In this document: positions 44,530 through 55,797 of the stretch, in pieces
Position numbering within the stretch: the stretch's first letter is position 1
Layout: each line of letters begins with the position of its first letter
Assembly (NCBI RefSeq): GCF_001447155.2
Contig: NZ_CP014754.1
Location: 3,162,001-3,226,000 of the forward strand
Direction: 5' to 3'
DNA: 64,000 bases
Source: Marinobacter sp. LQ44
GTDB taxonomy: Bacteria; Pseudomonadota; Gammaproteobacteria; Pseudomonadales; Oleiphilaceae
The notes under the pieces: generated by a model
The model's input: the letters and a program-made list of their open reading frames with translations, nothing else
The model's database searches: none
Told to the model about the DNA's origin: nothing
Position numbers and translations under genes: made by a program

Positions 44530-45852
44530 ATGGCCAAGACAGCATCATTGCCTGCGGGCGCCGGAAAGGGATTTGCAGAGCTGCGTTCGCGGCTCTGGTT
44601 CGTGTTTCTGGCGTTGTTGGTGTACCGGATCGGTGCCCACATTCCCGTTCCAGGCATCAACCCGGACCGGTTGGCGGCACTGTTTGATCAGAACCAGGGA
44701 ACCATCCTGAGTCTGTTCAACATGTTTTCCGGTGGTGCGCTTGAGCGCATGAGTATCTTCGCACTCGGTATCATGCCGTACATTTCGGCTTCTATTATCA
44801 TGCAGCTCATGACTGCGGTCAGTCCGCAGCTTGAGCAGCTGAAGAAAGAAGGCGAGGCGGGTCGTCGCAAGATCAGCCAGTATACGCGGTATGGTACGGT
44901 TGTCCTGGCCCTGGTTCAGGGCTTTGGTATTTCTGTAGGGTTGGCCTCTCAGGGCGTCACCTTCAACGACAGCTTCAGCTTCCACTTTGTGGCGGTGGTG
45001 TCTTTCGTGTGTGGTGCCGTGTTCATGATGTGGCTCGGTGAACAGATCACTGAGCGTGGCGTTGGCAACGGTATATCTCTGCTGATTTTTGCAGGGATTG
45101 TCGCCGGCTTGCCGGGCGCCATTGGTCAGACTCTGGAGCAGGCCCGTAACGGTGAAATGAGCCTGCTGGTAGTGCTCGGTATTGGTGTGCTGGCGATCGC
45201 GGTGGTTGGCTTCGTGGTGTTCATGGAGCGGGGCCAGCGGCGATTGACCATCAATTACGCCAAACGGCAGCAGGGCCGCCGGGTGTTTGCCCAGCAGTCC
45301 AGTCATTTGCCGCTGAAGGTCAATATGGCCGGTGTTATTCCGCCGATTTTTGCCTCCTCAATTCTGTTGTTCCCGGCCTCCCTGGGCCAGTGGTTCGGAC
45401 AGGGTGAGGGCATGGAATGGTTGAGTGACATCTCCCAGGCATTGGCTCCGAGCCAGCCGTTGTATATCATCCTGTTCGCAGCAGCAGTGGTCTTCTTCTG
45501 CTTCTTCTATACAGCACTGATGTACAACCCGAAGGAAGTTGCGGATAACCTCAAGCGTTCCGGCGCGTTCATCCCGGGCATTCGCCCAGGAGAGCAGACT
45601 GCCAAGTACATCGATGGTGTACTGACCCGTCTGACGTTGTTCGGGGCTATGTATATTGCAGCAGTGTCCTTGTTCCCTCAGTTCCTGATGGTGGCAGGTA
45701 ACGTACCTTTCTATCTTGGTGGTACCTCACTGCTGATTGTTGTAGTCGTGGTGATGGATTTCATGGCTCAGGTTCAGTCGCACCTGATGTCGCATCAGTA
45801 TGAATCGCTGATGAAGAAGTCCAATCTCAAGGGCTATGGTCGGAACGGCTGA
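44530..45852 (+). CDS. secY: Preprotein translocase subunit SecY
   Basis: This 440-residue inner-membrane protein forms the protein-conducting channel. About ten membrane segments are visible, with the plug-region [20 protein letters not shown] and the cytoplasmic loop [21 protein letters not shown] that contacts SecA and the ribosome. It is the usual end of the spc operon together with rpmJ. Confidence 0.97.
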   Translation: MAKTASLPAGAGKGFAELRSRLWFVFLALLVYRIGAHIPVPGINPDRLAALFDQNQGTILSLFNMFSGGALERMSIFALGIMPYISASIIMQLMTAVSPQLEQLKKEGEAGRRKISQYTRYGTVVLALVQGFGISVGLASQGVTFNDSFSFHFVAVVSFVCGAVFMMWLGEQITERGVGNGISLLIFAGIVAGLPGAIGQTLEQARNGEMSLLVVLGIGVLAIAVVGFVVFMERGQRRLTINYAKRQQGRRVFAQQSSHLPLKVNMAGVIPPIFASSILLFPASLGQWFGQGEGMEWLSDISQALAPSQPLYIILFAAAVVFFCFFYTALMYNPKEVADNLKRSGAFIPGIRPGEQTAKYIDGVLTRLTLFGAMYIAAVSLFPQFLMVAGNVPFYLGGTSLLIVVVVVMDFMAQVQSHLMSHQYESLMKKSNLKGYGRNG

Positions 45853-45885
45853 CACAGCTGTTCCCCTTGAAAACTGGAGTCGACA

Positions 45886-45999
45886 ATGAAAGTACGCGCT
45901 TCGGTAAAGAAAATTTGCCGTAACTGCAAAGTAATTCGTCGCAATGGCTCAGTTCGAGTCATCTGCACGGAGCCTCGTCACAAACAGCGCCAGGGCTGA
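45886..45999 (+). CDS. rpmJ: Ribosomal protein bL36
   Basis: This 37-residue protein is encoded 33 bases after secY. It begins [20 protein letters not shown] and ends HKQRQG. The zinc ligands Cys11, Cys14, Cys27 and His32 are all present, so it is the zinc-binding (C+) form. It has its own ribosome site (CTGGAG). Confidence 0.95.
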   Translation: MKVRASVKKICRNCKVIRRNGSVRVICTEPRHKQRQG

Positions 46000-46049
46000 T
46001 TTCCAGGAAATCGCTCTGACATTGTAAAAGGGGTTCGGAATAGTAGCGC

Positions 46050-46079
46050 TTGACTCGCGCGCGGGTCAGGCGCTATTAT
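46050..46079 (+). promoter_or_regulatory. Candidate promoter of the alpha operon
   Basis: TTGACT (46050-46055), 18-base spacer, TATTAT (46074-46079), 62 bases before rpsM. The same stretch can pair as GCGC/GCGC-flanked TTGAC with GTCAG, so it may also fold as an RNA hairpin in read-through transcripts. Confidence 0.6.
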
Positions 46080-46140
46080 TTCGCGCCCTTTTTGTGGCGG
46101 AAAATTCACACAGCAAAGCTTTGAACGCGGAGTAATTTGG

Positions 46141-46497
46141 ATGGCACGTATAGCCGGTGTCAATATACCCGATCACAAACATGCTGTTATCTCGCTCACC
46201 TACATCTTTGGTGTTGGCAAGACAACAGCCCAGAAGCTTTGCGATGCAACCGGCGTCAAGCCGGACGTCAAGGTCAAAGACCTGAGCGACGAGCAGCTTG
46301 AAGCACTTCGTACCGAAGTGGGCAAGTTCACCGTCGAAGGCGATCTGCGTCGTGAAGTACAGATGAACATCAAGCGTTTGAAGGATCTCGGTTGCTTCCG
46401 TGGTCTGCGTCATCGTCATGGACTTCCGGTCCGTGGCCAGCGCACCAAGACCAACGCCCGCACCCGTAAAGGTCCTCGCAAACCTATTCGTAAGTAA
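46141..46497 (+). CDS. rpsM: Ribosomal protein uS13
   Basis: This 118-residue protein of the 30S head forms bridges to the 50S subunit. It begins [21 protein letters not shown] and ends in the basic tail [18 protein letters not shown]. First gene of the alpha operon. Confidence 0.98.
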   Translation: MARIAGVNIPDHKHAVISLTYIFGVGKTTAQKLCDATGVKPDVKVKDLSDEQLEALRTEVGKFTVEGDLRREVQMNIKRLKDLGCFRGLRHRHGLPVRGQRTKTNARTRKGPRKPIRK

Positions 46498-46510
46498 CAG
46501 GTAGGCAAAC

Positions 46511-46900
46511 ATGGCAAAGCCAGGTACACGTACCCGTAAAAAGGTGAAAAAGACGGTTGTTGATGGCGTCGCGCACATTCACGCGTCCTTCAACAACACC
46601 ATCGTGACCATTTCGGACCGTCAGGGCAACGTCCTGTCCTGGGCCACCTCAGGTGGTTCCGGTTTCCGCGGCTCACGTAAGAGTACACCTTTTGCTGCGC
46701 AGGTAGCAGCTGAAAGAGCCGGTAATGCGGCTGCTGAATACGGCCTTAAAAACCTGGACGTAGAGGTTAAGGGTCCTGGGCCCGGACGTGAATCTGCAGT
46801 TCGCGCGCTGAATGCGTGTGGCTACAAGATCACCAACATCACTGATGTGACGCCGATTCCCCATAACGGCTGTCGTCCGCCCAAGAAGCGCCGCGTCTAA
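46511..46900 (+). CDS. rpsK: Ribosomal protein uS11
   Basis: This 129-residue platform protein contacts mRNA near the E site. It has [17 protein letters not shown] and the C-terminal [18 protein letters not shown] signature. Confidence 0.98.
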   Translation: MAKPGTRTRKKVKKTVVDGVAHIHASFNNTIVTISDRQGNVLSWATSGGSGFRGSRKSTPFAAQVAAERAGNAAAEYGLKNLDVEVKGPGPGRESAVRALNACGYKITNITDVTPIPHNGCRPPKKRRV

Positions 46901-46918
46901 CACAGGAGACAGTGAAAT

Positions 46919-47539
46919 ATGGCTCGTTATATAGGCCCGAAGTGCAAGCTGTCTCGTCGTGAAGGGACAGATCTTTTTCTGAAGAGCGGCGTACGCGCGC
47001 TCGATTCGAAGTGCAACATCGAGACTCCGCCGGGTATGCACGGCGCGCGTCGCGGTCGTCTGTCCGAGTACGGCGTACAGCTTCGTGAGAAACAGAAAGT
47101 CCGTCGTATCTACGGCGTGCTTGAGAAGCAATTCCGCAACTACTACAAAGAGGCTGCTCGCCTGAAGGGTGCAACCGGTGAAAACCTGCTGCAACTTCTG
47201 GAAGGTCGTCTGGATAACGTTGTGTATCGCATGGGCTTTGGTTCTACCCGTGCAGAAGCCCGTCAGCTCGTCTCTCACAAGGCGATCCTGGTGAACGATA
47301 AGCCGGTCAACGTGCCGTCCTATCAAGTCAAACCGGGCGACGTTGTGAGTGTGCGTGAGAAAGCCAAAAACCAGCTGCGCGTTAAAGGTGCACTGGATCT
47401 GGCTGGTAGCCGCGCACCGGTAAGCTGGGTAGAGGTTGACGCCAACAAGATGTCCGGCGTTTACAAGTCAGTACCTGAGCGTACTGAACTGCCGGCCGAC
47501 ATCAACGAGAACCTCATCGTCGAGCTTTACTCCAAGTAA
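46919..47539 (+). CDS. rpsD: Ribosomal protein uS4
   Basis: This 206-residue protein starts 30S assembly and, in E. coli, represses the alpha operon. It has the S4 RNA-binding domain ([20 protein letters not shown], about residues 96-115) and begins [19 protein letters not shown]. Length equals E. coli S4. Confidence 0.98.
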   Translation: MARYIGPKCKLSRREGTDLFLKSGVRALDSKCNIETPPGMHGARRGRLSEYGVQLREKQKVRRIYGVLEKQFRNYYKEAARLKGATGENLLQLLEGRLDNVVYRMGFGSTRAEARQLVSHKAILVNDKPVNVPSYQVKPGDVVSVREKAKNQLRVKGALDLAGSRAPVSWVEVDANKMSGVYKSVPERTELPADINENLIVELYSK

Positions 47540-47574
47540 AGCCCAGTTAGCAACGATAGCAGATAGGGGCGTCT

Positions 47575-48579
47575 ATGCAGCGTTCAGTACATGAGTTATT
47601 GACACCTCGTACCATTGACGTGAAAGAATCCAGCGCCACGCGCGCCAAGGTTACACTGGAGCCGCTTGAGCGCGGTTTCGGTCACACCCTGGGTAGCGCA
47701 CTGCGTCGCATTCTCTTGTCTTCGATGCCGGGCTGCGCCGTGACTGAAGCACAGATCGACGGTGTCCTGCACGAGTACAGCGCCATTGAGGGTGTCCAGG
47801 AGGACGTCATCGAGATTCTTCTGAATCTCAAGGGCGTCGCCGTAAAGATGAACGGCCGTGACGATGCTGAGCTGACGCTCAGCAAGAAGGGCCCGGGTGT
47901 AGTGACTGCCGGCGATATCAAGCTGGACCACGATGTGGAAATCGCTAACCCCGAGCACGTGATCTGTCACCTGAGCGAAAACGGCGAAGTCAACATGCGT
48001 TTGCGTGTTGCCCGCGGTCGCGGCTATGAGCCGGCTGATCAGCGTGGTCTGGACGAGGATGAAACTCGTGCCATCGGACGTTTGCAGCTTGATGCTACGT
48101 TCAGCCCGGTTCGCCGAGTGGCCTATGCCGTCGAAAGTGCACGGGTTGAGCAGCGTACAGATCTGGACAAGCTTGTTATTGATCTGGAGACCAATGGCAC
48201 CATCGATCCGGAAGAAGCGATTCGCCGGGCGGCCACGATTCTCCAGCAGCAGCTGGCTGTGTTTGTAGATTTCGATCATGAGAAAGAGCCGGAGCGTGTA
48301 GAAGAAGAGGAAGAAATCGATCCGATTCTGCTGCGCCCGGTTGATGATCTGGAATTGACTGTGCGTTCAGCTAACTGCTTGAAGGCAGAAAACATTTACT
48401 ATATCGGCGATCTTATCCAGCGCACCGAAGTGGAGCTGCTGAAGACGCCTAACCTTGGCAAAAAGTCGCTGACCGAGATCAAGGACGTTCTGGCGTCCCG
48501 TGGTTTGTCTCTGGGCATGCGTCTTGATAACTGGCCGCCGGCAAGCCTTCGTGGTGATGACCGGGTTCTGGGCGGTTGA
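47575..48579 (+). CDS. rpoA: RNA polymerase alpha subunit
   Basis: This 334-residue subunit dimerises to start polymerase assembly. The N-terminal domain carries [20 protein letters not shown]. The C-terminal domain (about 250-334) carries [18 protein letters not shown] and the DNA-contacting [12 protein letters not shown] helix, which bind UP elements such as the A-rich stretch before rrn P3. Confidence 0.98.
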   Translation: MQRSVHELLTPRTIDVKESSATRAKVTLEPLERGFGHTLGSALRRILLSSMPGCAVTEAQIDGVLHEYSAIEGVQEDVIEILLNLKGVAVKMNGRDDAELTLSKKGPGVVTAGDIKLDHDVEIANPEHVICHLSENGEVNMRLRVARGRGYEPADQRGLDEDETRAIGRLQLDATFSPVRRVAYAVESARVEQRTDLDKLVIDLETNGTIDPEEAIRRAATILQQQLAVFVDFDHEKEPERVEEEEEIDPILLRPVDDLELTVRSANCLKAENIYYIGDLIQRTEVELLKTPNLGKKSLTEIKDVLASRGLSLGMRLDNWPPASLRGDDRVLGG

Positions 48580-48612
48580 TCGCCGATTAGTTTAAGGTAA
48601 GGAATCAGAGCA

Positions 48613-49011
48613 ATGCGTCATCGTAAGAGTGGTCGTAAGTTCAGCAGGACCAGTGCGCATCGCAAGGCCATGTTCCGTAACATGACTGCGTCACTGGTTG
48701 AACATGAGCTGATCAAGACAACGCTGCCGAAAGCCAAAGAGCTTCGTCGTGTAGCCGAGCCGTTGATCACGCTCGCAAAGAATGATTCGGTTGCAAATCG
48801 TCGTCTGGCGTTCTCACGCCTGCGTAGCGATGCTGCGGTAGCCAAGCTGTTTAATGAGCTGGGCCCCCGTTACAGCGAGCGTCCGGGTGGTTACCTTCGT
48901 ATTCTGAAGTGCGGTTTCCGTGCTGGCGACAATGCCCCTATGGCGTTCGTAGAGCTGGTCGGCCGTCCTCTGGATATCGAGGCTGAAGAAGTGGACGAAG
49001 GCGAAGAGTAA
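48613..49011 (+). CDS. rplQ: Ribosomal protein bL17
   Basis: This 132-residue protein near the tunnel exit begins [20 protein letters not shown] and has [20 protein letters not shown]. The C-terminus is acidic ([10 protein letters not shown]), slightly longer than the E. coli core. Last gene of the alpha operon. Confidence 0.97.
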   Translation: MRHRKSGRKFSRTSAHRKAMFRNMTASLVEHELIKTTLPKAKELRRVAEPLITLAKNDSVANRRLAFSRLRSDAAVAKLFNELGPRYSERPGGYLRILKCGFRAGDNAPMAFVELVGRPLDIEAEEVDEGEE

Positions 49012-49028
49012 AATCTACGCTCCAGTTC

Positions 49029-49066
49029 CAAAAAAAACCGGGTTCCGAAAGGTTCCCGGTTTTTTT
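49029..49066. terminator. Bidirectional terminator between rplQ and uvrA
   Basis: An A-run, CCGGG...CCCGG stem with a GAAA loop and two internal mismatches, and a T-run follow one another. The symmetry lets it stop transcription from both converging genes. Confidence 0.85.
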
Positions 49067-49077
49067 GTGGCTAAAAT

Positions 49078-51897
49078 CTACTTGAGCATAGGTTTCAGGT
49101 AACGCCCGGTATGTGACGCCGGATTGTCCGCCACTTCCTCCGGCGTACCTTCGGCAATAATCTGCCCTCCACCAGAACCACCCTCTGGCCCCAGGTCGAC
49201 AATCCAGTCGGCCGTTTTGATCACATCCAGGTTGTGCTCGATGACCACGATGGTGTTGCCGTGATCCCTCAGGCGTTCAAGGACGTTCAACAGTTGCTGG
49301 ATGTCGTAGAAGTGCAAGCCGGTGGTGGGCTCGTCGAGAATGTACAGGGTTTTGCCGGTGTCGCGCTTGGACAGTTCCTTGGCCAGTTTTACCCGCTGGG
49401 CTTCACCACCCGATAGGGTGACCGCACTCTGTCCAAGACGGATGTAGGACAAGCCCACGTCCATGAGGGTTTGCAGTTTTCTGGCGATAAAGGGGACGGC
49501 GTCGAAGAACTCTCGCCCTTCCTCTACGGTCATCTCCAGCACTTCGTTGATGTTCTTGCCCTTGTAGCGGACTTCCAGGGTTTCCCGGTTGTAGCGTTTG
49601 CCTTTGCAGATGTCGCAGGGCACGTAGACGTCCGGCAGGAAGTGCATTTCCACTTTGATTACGCCGTCACCCTGGCAGGCTTCACAGCGTCCGCCTTTGA
49701 CGTTGAAGGAGAATCGGCCGGGCTTGTAGCCGCGAGACCTTGCTTCCTGGGTGCCGGCGAAGAGTTCGCGGATGGGGGTGAACAGGCCGGTGTATGTCGC
49801 CGGATTCGACCGGGGCGTGCGCCCGATCGGACTTTGATCAATGTCGATAACCTTGTCGAGGTGATCCAGGCCCTTGAGGTTTTTATAGGGGGCATGGTTC
49901 AGGCTGGTGGCCTTGTTCAGCTTGGCAGCAGCTACCGGGTAGAGGGTGCTGTTGACCAGGGTGGATTTGCCGGAACCGGAGACCCCGGTTACGCACGTCA
50001 TGACCCCCAGTGGCAGTGTGAGGGTGACGTCCTGAAGGTTGTTGCCAGTGGCGCCGGATAACAACAGGTGTTTGCCGTTACCCTTGTTTCGGGTTTTTGG
50101 AATGGCAATTTCTTTCTTGCCGCTGAGATATTGGCCGGTCATCGACGCCGGGTTGGCGATAATGTCTTCCGGGGTGCCGCGGGCAACGATTTCACCACCG
50201 TGTACGCCGGCACCGGGGCCAATATCAATGACATAATCGGCAGCACGAATGGCGTCTTCGTCGTGCTCGACGACAATCACGGTATTGCCTAGGTCGCGCA
50301 GGTGGGTGAGGGTGGCCAGCAGCCGGTCGTTGTCCCGCTGGTGCAGTCCGATGGATGGCTCGTCCAGGATATACATGACGCCCACCAGCCCGGCGCCAAT
50401 CTGGCTGGCCAGGCGAATCCGTTGTGCCTCGCCACCGGAGAGGGTGTCTGCGCTGCGTTCCAGTGTCAGGTACTCAAGGCCGACATTGACCAGGAATTGT
50501 AAGCGTTCCCGCACTTCCTTGAGGATTTTTTCGGCGATTTCACCTTTACGGCCAGGAAGAGTCAGCTCGCTGAAGTAGCGGTGAGCGTCGCCTACCGGCA
50601 GGTGAGTGATTTCCGGTAGTGTCCGTTCTTCAATAAAGACGTTGCGGGCGCCGCGGCGAAGCCGGGTGCCTCCGCAGTCTTTGCACGGCTGGGTGCTCAG
50701 GTTGCGGGCCAGTTCCTCGCGCATGCTTTGGGAGTCTGTCTCCCGGTAGCGGCGTTCCAGGTTCGGGATGATGCCCTCAAAGGGGTGGGCTCTCTCCATG
50801 ATCTGGCCACGGGAATTGACGTACCGGAAGCTGATGTCTTCATTGCCAGAGCCATAGAGCAGTGCTCGCTGAAACGGTTCTGGCAAGTCTTCCCACGGCG
50901 TTTCCAGGTCGATGTCATAATGCTCGGCCACGCTGGTCAGCATCTGGAAATAGTAGACCGCGCGCCGGTCCCAGCCTTTAATCGCGCCGGAGGCCAGTGT
51001 GGCTTCCGGGTTCTGGATAACCTTCTCGGCATCAAAGAACTGGCGCACTCCCAGACCGTCACAGGTGGGGCAGGCGCCGGCCGGGTTGTTGAAGGAGAAG
51101 AGCTTGGGTTCGAGTTCGCTCAGTGAATACCCGCATTGGGTACAGGCATAGCGTGCCGAGAAGGTCTGTTCTTCGCCGTCTCCGGTCATTGGGGCGACCA
51201 GCGCGATACCATCGGCCAACTCAAGGGCGGTTTCGAAACTTTCCGCCAATCGCTGTTCCAGGCCCTCTTTGACCTTGAAGCGGTCTACCACGACATCAAT
51301 CTGGTGTTTGCGCTTCTTGTCCAGTGCCGGAACATCATCGATGTCATAAACCGTGCCGTCGATCCTAAGGCGGATGAAACCCTGGCTGCGCATGGTATCA
51401 ATCACCTGGAGGTGCTCGCCTTTTCGATCCCTGATCACCGGCGCCAGGATCATCAGTTTGCTGCCTTCGGGCATTGCCAGGACCTGATCAACCATCTGGC
51501 TCACGGTCTGGGCTTCCAGCGGCTGGCCGTGGTCCGGGCAGCGGGGTTCGCCGGACCGGGCAAAAAGCAGTCGCAGGTAGTCGTAGATTTCAGTGATGGT
51601 GCCAACGGTTGAGCGAGGGTTATGGGATGTGGACTTCTGTTCAATGGAAATGGCGGGTGACAGGCCTTCGATGTGGTCAACATCGGGTTTTTCCATCATC
51701 GACAGGAATTGTCGCGCGTAGGTGGACAAAGACTCAACATACCGGCGCTGCCCTTCGGCATAGAGGGTGTCGAAAGCCAGTGAGGATTTTCCTGAACCTG
51801 ACAGCCCGGTGATGACAATGAGTTTGTCTCTTGGCATATCCAGGTCGATGTTCTTCAGGTTGTGCGTACGTGCGCCTTTGATCTGGATATGGTCCAT
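49078..51897 (-). CDS. uvrA: Excinuclease ABC subunit A
   Basis: This 939-residue ATPase finds DNA damage in nucleotide excision repair and loads UvrB. It has two ABC modules with Walker A sites GLSGSGKSS (near residue 31) and GVSGSGKST (near 640). Two zinc modules are seen as CTQCG...CPTCDG and CEACQGDG...CDICKGKR. The start at 51897 ([17 protein letters not shown]) follows GAGGTG and gives the family length; upstream in-frame codons are non-coding. No clear LexA box was found in the divergent promoter region. Confidence 0.97.
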   Translation of the reverse strand: MDHIQIKGARTHNLKNIDLDMPRDKLIVITGLSGSGKSSLAFDTLYAEGQRRYVESLSTYARQFLSMMEKPDVDHIEGLSPAISIEQKSTSHNPRSTVGTITEIYDYLRLLFARSGEPRCPDHGQPLEAQTVSQMVDQVLAMPEGSKLMILAPVIRDRKGEHLQVIDTMRSQGFIRLRIDGTVYDIDDVPALDKKRKHQIDVVVDRFKVKEGLEQRLAESFETALELADGIALVAPMTGDGEEQTFSARYACTQCGYSLSELEPKLFSFNNPAGACPTCDGLGVRQFFDAEKVIQNPEATLASGAIKGWDRRAVYYFQMLTSVAEHYDIDLETPWEDLPEPFQRALLYGSGNEDISFRYVNSRGQIMERAHPFEGIIPNLERRYRETDSQSMREELARNLSTQPCKDCGGTRLRRGARNVFIEERTLPEITHLPVGDAHRYFSELTLPGRKGEIAEKILKEVRERLQFLVNVGLEYLTLERSADTLSGGEAQRIRLASQIGAGLVGVMYILDEPSIGLHQRDNDRLLATLTHLRDLGNTVIVVEHDEDAIRAADYVIDIGPGAGVHGGEIVARGTPEDIIANPASMTGQYLSGKKEIAIPKTRNKGNGKHLLLSGATGNNLQDVTLTLPLGVMTCVTGVSGSGKSTLVNSTLYPVAAAKLNKATSLNHAPYKNLKGLDHLDKVIDIDQSPIGRTPRSNPATYTGLFTPIRELFAGTQEARSRGYKPGRFSFNVKGGRCEACQGDGVIKVEMHFLPDVYVPCDICKGKRYNRETLEVRYKGKNINEVLEMTVEEGREFFDAVPFIARKLQTLMDVGLSYIRLGQSAVTLSGGEAQRVKLAKELSKRDTGKTLYILDEPTTGLHFYDIQQLLNVLERLRDHGNTIVVIEHNLDVIKTADWIVDLGPEGGSGGGQIIAEGTPEEVADNPASHTGRYLKPMLK

Positions 51898-51922
51898 AAC
51901 ACCTCGCTTGAGTAAAACCACC

Positions 51923-51952
51923 ATTATATCGTTTTCGGTAGCCCCCGGCGAA
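51923..51952 (-). promoter_or_regulatory. Candidate uvrA promoter
   Basis: On the reverse strand a perfect -10 TATAAT (51928-51923) lies 26 bases before the uvrA start. The -35 at 18 bases (TTCGCC) is weak. Confidence 0.5.
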
Positions 51953-52011
51953 ACTGGTGTTGTGCCGCCTGGGGTATGCTGTCTTGGGTAGTCCCTCACC
52001 CGGGGCGCATC

Positions 52012-52020
52012 TGGTACAAT
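52012..52020 (+). promoter_or_regulatory. Extended -10 promoter for the MFS gene
   Basis: TG-G-TACAAT, 57 bases before the ATG at 52078. No good -35 at standard spacing. Confidence 0.5.
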
Positions 52021-52077
52021 GCGCCGCTCGCAGCCAGTAGCTGCCTTCCCAATTTTTTCAATCCGGCACAGGTAAGC

Positions 52078-53448
52078 ATGAACGCGCTTGAAAAACGCTC
52101 TGTTACGGCTTTGGCCTCGGTGTACGCAATGCGTATGCTTGGCCTGTTCATGGTCATGCCGGTGTTCGTGTTGCTCGGTAGTGATCTGCAGGGCGCAACG
52201 CCTGCGCTCATTGGTTTGGCGATTGGGGCCTATGGTCTCAGTCAGGCCCTGTTGCAGATTCCGTTCGGCTTGCTGTCTGACCGGGTTGGCCGCAAGCGGA
52301 TGATCTATATCGGGCTGATGCTGTTCGCCGCTGGAAGCCTGCTGGCAGCCTCCACCGACTCCATATACGTTGTGATTGCCGGACGGATTCTTCAGGGGGC
52401 AGGCGCGATTGCCAGCGTGTTGATGGCCCTGTTAAGCGATCTGACCCGCGAGGAAGAGCGCACCAAGGCAATGGCTATGGTGGGCATTTCCATTGGTCTG
52501 TCGTTCTCGGTATCACTGGTGGTTGGGCCTCTCCTGGGCTCGCTCTGGGGATTGTCCGGCATTTTCTATGCAACGGCCGCCATGGCCATGGTGGCCTTGT
52601 TCATCGTCGCCAGAGTGGTGCCAACACCCCATGCCCACAGAATCAGCGCGGATACTCATCCCGCGAGGGAGATGGTCGGGCGGGTGCTGCGGGACGGTCG
52701 CCTGCTGCGGCTGGACTTCGGTATCTTCATCCTCCATTTTGCCCTGACAGCGCTGTTTCTGGTGTTTCCCACCATGCTTCAGGATCAGTTGGGGCTGGCC
52801 AGCGTTTCCCATTGGTGGTTCTACCTGACGGTGATGGTGACATCCTTCTTCGCCATGGTGCCGTTTATCATCATTGGCGAGAAAAAGCGGGTGATGAAAC
52901 CGGTGCTTTGCGGTGCCATCGCCCTGCTTTCGCTGGCAACGGCCGCACTGACCGGTGTGGAGCAGAGTCTCTGGCTGGCCTGGGGCGTACTGTTCTTCTT
53001 CTTTATGGCGTTTAACCTTCTGGAAGCCAGCCTGCCCTCATTGATCAGCAAAGAAGCTCCGGCCGCCAGTAAGGGGACCGCGATGGGGGTTTACTCGACG
53101 TCGCAGTTTTTTGGTGCGTTTCTCGGCGGTGCCCTGGGCGGTTACTTGCTACAATCTGCCGGCCTGGAAGGCGTTCTCTGGTTAATGGCCGGTGGTTTGG
53201 CTGCCTGGTTTCTGGTAGCACTGACGATGCCGGCGCCGAATTACACCACGAGCTTTGTGGTTGAGTTGGAGCAGGTGCTGCCTGCCGGTTTTGATGAGAT
53301 TGATGAGACATTGCGCCGCCTGCCCGGCGTGCAGGACGTGGTGATTGTGGAAGACGCGGCAACCGCTTACTTAAAAGTGGACCGTCAGCATTTTCATGAA
53401 GATCAGCTTGCGCACTTTGAATTTGTGCGGCAGGGTAAAGGTTCTTAA
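52078..53448 (+). CDS. YajR-like MFS transporter with C-terminal YAM domain
   Basis: This 456-residue inner-membrane protein has twelve predicted membrane helices. The MFS motif [13 protein letters not shown] lies between helices 2 and 3, and [23 protein letters not shown] after helix 10 matches E. coli YajR as I remember it. After the last helix a soluble tail of about 65 residues ([13 protein letters not shown] onward, with [21 protein letters not shown]) fits the ferredoxin-like YAM domain. Its substrate is unknown. The order uvrA / MFS / ssb is shared with Pseudomonas. The ATG at 52078 follows CAGGTAAG; longer in-frame upstream sequence overlaps the promoter. Confidence 0.88.
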   Translation: MNALEKRSVTALASVYAMRMLGLFMVMPVFVLLGSDLQGATPALIGLAIGAYGLSQALLQIPFGLLSDRVGRKRMIYIGLMLFAAGSLLAASTDSIYVVIAGRILQGAGAIASVLMALLSDLTREEERTKAMAMVGISIGLSFSVSLVVGPLLGSLWGLSGIFYATAAMAMVALFIVARVVPTPHAHRISADTHPAREMVGRVLRDGRLLRLDFGIFILHFALTALFLVFPTMLQDQLGLASVSHWWFYLTVMVTSFFAMVPFIIIGEKKRVMKPVLCGAIALLSLATAALTGVEQSLWLAWGVLFFFFMAFNLLEASLPSLISKEAPAASKGTAMGVYSTSQFFGAFLGGALGGYLLQSAGLEGVLWLMAGGLAAWFLVALTMPAPNYTTSFVVELEQVLPAGFDEIDETLRRLPGVQDVVIVEDAATAYLKVDRQHFHEDQLAHFEFVRQGKGS

Positions 53449-53504
53449 ACAAAGGATGCGTGCATGGACCGCACGAGTTCCGGAAAATCGATCAGGAGCA
53501 GAAG

Positions 53505-54044
53505 ATGGCACGAGGCATTAACAAGGTAATTCTCATTGGTAATCTGGGCCAGGACCCGGATACCCGCTATACCCCGAATGGCAACGCGGTTGTGAATCTC
53601 AACCTGGCTACCGATGAAAGTTACAAGGATCGCCAGACTGGCCAGATGGTACCGAGAACCGAATGGCACCGGGTTGTGCTGTTCGGCAAGGTGGCGGAAG
53701 TGGCCGGCCAGTACCTGCGTAAAGGTTCCAAGGTGTATATCGAGGGTCGCCTGCAAACCCGCAAGTGGCAGAATAAAGAAGGACAGGACGTATACACCAC
53801 CGAGATTGTGGTAGACATCAACGGCCAGATGCAGATGCTCGACAGCCGCGGTGGCGAAGGTGGCATGAATCAGGGCGCTCCCCAGGGCCGGCCGCAGCAG
53901 CAACCCCAATCTCAGTATAATGCTCCGCCCCAGCAGCAGGGTGGCCAGGCTCAGCAGCCGTCCGGGGGTTATAACCCTCAGGGGCAGCAGAGCGGTGGCA
54001 TGCCGGAGCCGATTGATGATTTTGATGACGACATTCCCTTCTGA
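53505..54044 (+). CDS. ssb: Single-stranded DNA-binding protein
   Basis: This 179-residue protein coats single-stranded DNA in replication, repair and recombination. The N-terminal OB fold (1-110) starts [20 protein letters not shown] Gln/Gly/Pro-rich linker (about 115-168) leads to the acidic tip DDFDDDIPF, which recruits partner proteins. The ATG at 53505 is preceded by GGAGCAGAAG; an upstream in-frame ATG at 53463 region gives an unlikely extension. Confidence 0.96.
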   Translation: MARGINKVILIGNLGQDPDTRYTPNGNAVVNLNLATDESYKDRQTGQMVPRTEWHRVVLFGKVAEVAGQYLRKGSKVYIEGRLQTRKWQNKEGQDVYTTEIVVDINGQMQMLDSRGGEGGMNQGAPQGRPQQQPQSQYNAPPQQQGGQAQQPSGGYNPQGQQSGGMPEPIDDFDDDIPF

Positions 54045-54069
54045 ACGTGATCCAGCTCATCGACAATCA

Positions 54070-54097
54070 AAAAGCCCGTGCTCTGCGCGGGTTTTTT
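54070..54097 (+). terminator. Terminator after ssb
   Basis: AAGCCCG...CGGGTTTTTTT: CCCG pairs with CGGG around a GC-rich loop, preceded by A residues and followed by seven T residues. Confidence 0.85.
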
Positions 54098-54133
54098 TGT
54101 TAACGAGTTGCAAAATCTCCGTGAAATCAGTCG

Positions 54134-54156
54134 GTGAAACGTAGAGTTACGTTCAC
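54134..54156. repeat. Inverted repeat upstream of the MSHA operon
   Basis: GTGAAACGTA and TACGTTCAC are inverted copies around GAGT with one extra A in the left arm. It lies about 100 bases before mshI, in the only sizeable gap ahead of the pilus operon. It could be an operator or an mRNA hairpin. A weak -10-like GATAAT follows at 54194-54199. Confidence 0.35.
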
Positions 54157-54256
54157 TTTCTCAACTATCATGTAAGCCTGTGTTAAAAGTGCTGATAATT
54201 TAAACACCTTGTGCACGCCGACCGGCAGCAGAGCTGTGGTCACGACCTGGGAATCC

Positions 54257-55180
54257 ATGATCCTGAATCTTGTTACGACTCTACAAAAACTGATCCGCCG
54301 CAAGCCTTCTGGGCAGCCTGTCTGTCTTGAGGTTCGCCCGGATGGCATTGCCTGGGCCAGAGCCGCTGCTTCGCCCGGGCAGTCTCTGGGCTTTGTTGAG
54401 TGTGTTCCTGCACAACGGCAGGACACGCTCAGCAAGCTGGTGGACGACCAGGGCTGGGCCGGTGTGCCTGCGGTTCTGGTTCTGCCCATTGATCAATATC
54501 AGGTGTTTCAGGTTGAGCGTCCGGAGGGTGTTGAGGACAGTGAGCTGGCCGATGCGCTCAAATGGAAACTCAAGGATTTCCTCGACTTCAGCCCGGCCGA
54601 CGCCGTGTCGGATGTGTTTGCCTTTCCGGAAGACGCGTCCCGTGGGCGTGGCCCGCTGGTGAACGTTGTAGCGGCTCGCAAGTCACTGGTTCGTGAGCTG
54701 ATCGGACTGGTAACGGACGCAGGCCTTGAGTTGGATCGAATCGATATTGCCGAACTGGCCCTGCGAAATCTGGCGGCCCGCCTGGACCAGTCGAACAGGG
54801 GGGTGGCTCTGGTTCATCTTCGTGACCGCTATGGCCAGATGGTCATATGCCAGGGCGATACCCTGTATCTCTCCCGCCGTCTTGAGCTGTCTTATGATGA
54901 CCTGCGGGATGCCTCCAGCCAGGAGAATGCGGTGCAATCCCTGGCGCTGGAGATTCAGCGATCCATGGACTATTTCGAGAGCCAGCTCGGCCAAGTGCCA
55001 CCGTCAACCATCCAACTGGTGGCCCGGGATTCGGTATTGCCGTTGAACTCCATGCTCTCATCGTACATGGCGGCCGGTATCGAGGTGCCTGAGTGGAGCC
55101 AGTTTGGCTTGTCTGACGCGCTTGATAGCCGATGCCTGCCCGCCTGGAGTGCGGCGCTTGGCCAGGGGAGTCAGGCATGA
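54257..55180 (+). CDS. mshI: MSHA biogenesis protein MshI (PilM-like)
   Basis: This 307-residue protein resembles the actin-like PilM/GspL cytoplasmic platform protein. Motifs include LDRIDIAELALRNL and a C-terminal half with YDDLRDASSQENAVQSLALEIQRSMDYFESQ, typical of MshI/PilM. The ATG at 54257 is the first in-frame ATG near a ribosome-site-like TGGGA; a GTG at 54209 is possible but less likely. It overlaps the next gene by ATGA. It opens a pilus cluster running to the right edge. Confidence 0.85.
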   Translation: MILNLVTTLQKLIRRKPSGQPVCLEVRPDGIAWARAAASPGQSLGFVECVPAQRQDTLSKLVDDQGWAGVPAVLVLPIDQYQVFQVERPEGVEDSELADALKWKLKDFLDFSPADAVSDVFAFPEDASRGRGPLVNVVAARKSLVRELIGLVTDAGLELDRIDIAELALRNLAARLDQSNRGVALVHLRDRYGQMVICQGDTLYLSRRLELSYDDLRDASSQENAVQSLALEIQRSMDYFESQLGQVPPSTIQLVARDSVLPLNSMLSSYMAAGIEVPEWSQFGLSDALDSRCLPAWSAALGQGSQA

Positions 55181-55797
55181 TCAGGCAACAGGTGAACCTG
55201 TATACCCAGGAACTTCGCCCCACAAGACAGCGGCTGCATGCCGGTACGGCCGGAGCCTTGGTTGGGATCGTATTGGTGCTACTCGTGGCCGTCATGGCTT
55301 TTGGCCGCGGGCACAATCAGACGCTGGAGCAGCAGGTAGAGCGGCTGGAACAGCAGAACCGGAATCTGGAAACGGCGGTTGCCACCATGGCCAACCAGGT
55401 GCAGGCGAGGCAACCAGACCCTGAGCTGGAAGCCTCGCTGGCGCGGATCACTGAGACAATTGCTCGCAGGCAGCGTCTGCTTGAACGGGTGGAAGGCCTG
55501 GCAACCCACAACCATGGTGGTTTTTCCGGGCGGCTTTCGGCCCTGGCGCGCCAGGTTCCAGAGGACCTCTGGCTGACAGCCGTGCGCTTGCAATCGCTTC
55601 CCTCGGCCATGCGTCTCGAGGGCAGAACCCGGGCGGCGGAACTGGTGCCCAGCTACCTTGCGCGCCTGGGTGACGAGCCGGCGTTTGTTGGTGAAACCTT
55701 TGGCGATTTCCGGTTGCAGCGGCCTGACGACGAAGCCAATCATCAGTGGGTGGAATTTCGTGTTGCAACACAACCGGGGGAGGCGTCGGGGCGATGA
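55177..55797 (+). CDS. PilN-like MSHA assembly protein
   Basis: This 206-residue protein starts MIRQQVNLYTQELRPTRQRL, the usual PilN opening, then has one membrane segment (about 26-45) and a coiled coil with repeated Leu/Gln (about 50-105). A C-terminal PilN fold has LTAVRLQSLPSAMRLEGRT. In type IV pili PilN joins the cytoplasmic PilM to the periplasmic PilO. Some MSHA clusters call it MshI2. Start and stop overlap both neighbours. Confidence 0.82.
   Translation: MIRQQVNLYTQELRPTRQRLHAGTAGALVGIVLVLLVAVMAFGRGHNQTLEQQVERLEQQNRNLETAVATMANQVQARQPDPELEASLARITETIARRQRLLERVEGLATHNHGGFSGRLSALARQVPEDLWLTAVRLQSLPSAMRLEGRTRAAELVPSYLARLGDEPAFVGETFGDFRLQRPDDEANHQWVEFRVATQPGEASGR

Noticed and set aside
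51898..52077. LexA (SOS) box between uvrA and the MFS gene
   Set aside because: No CTGT-N8-ACAG site was found; the nearest CTG/CTG repeats lack the palindrome.
53460..53504. Longer N-terminus for SSB from an upstream start
   Set aside because: The added residues are unlike any SSB, and the ATG at 53505 has its own ribosome site and the standard MARGINKV opening.
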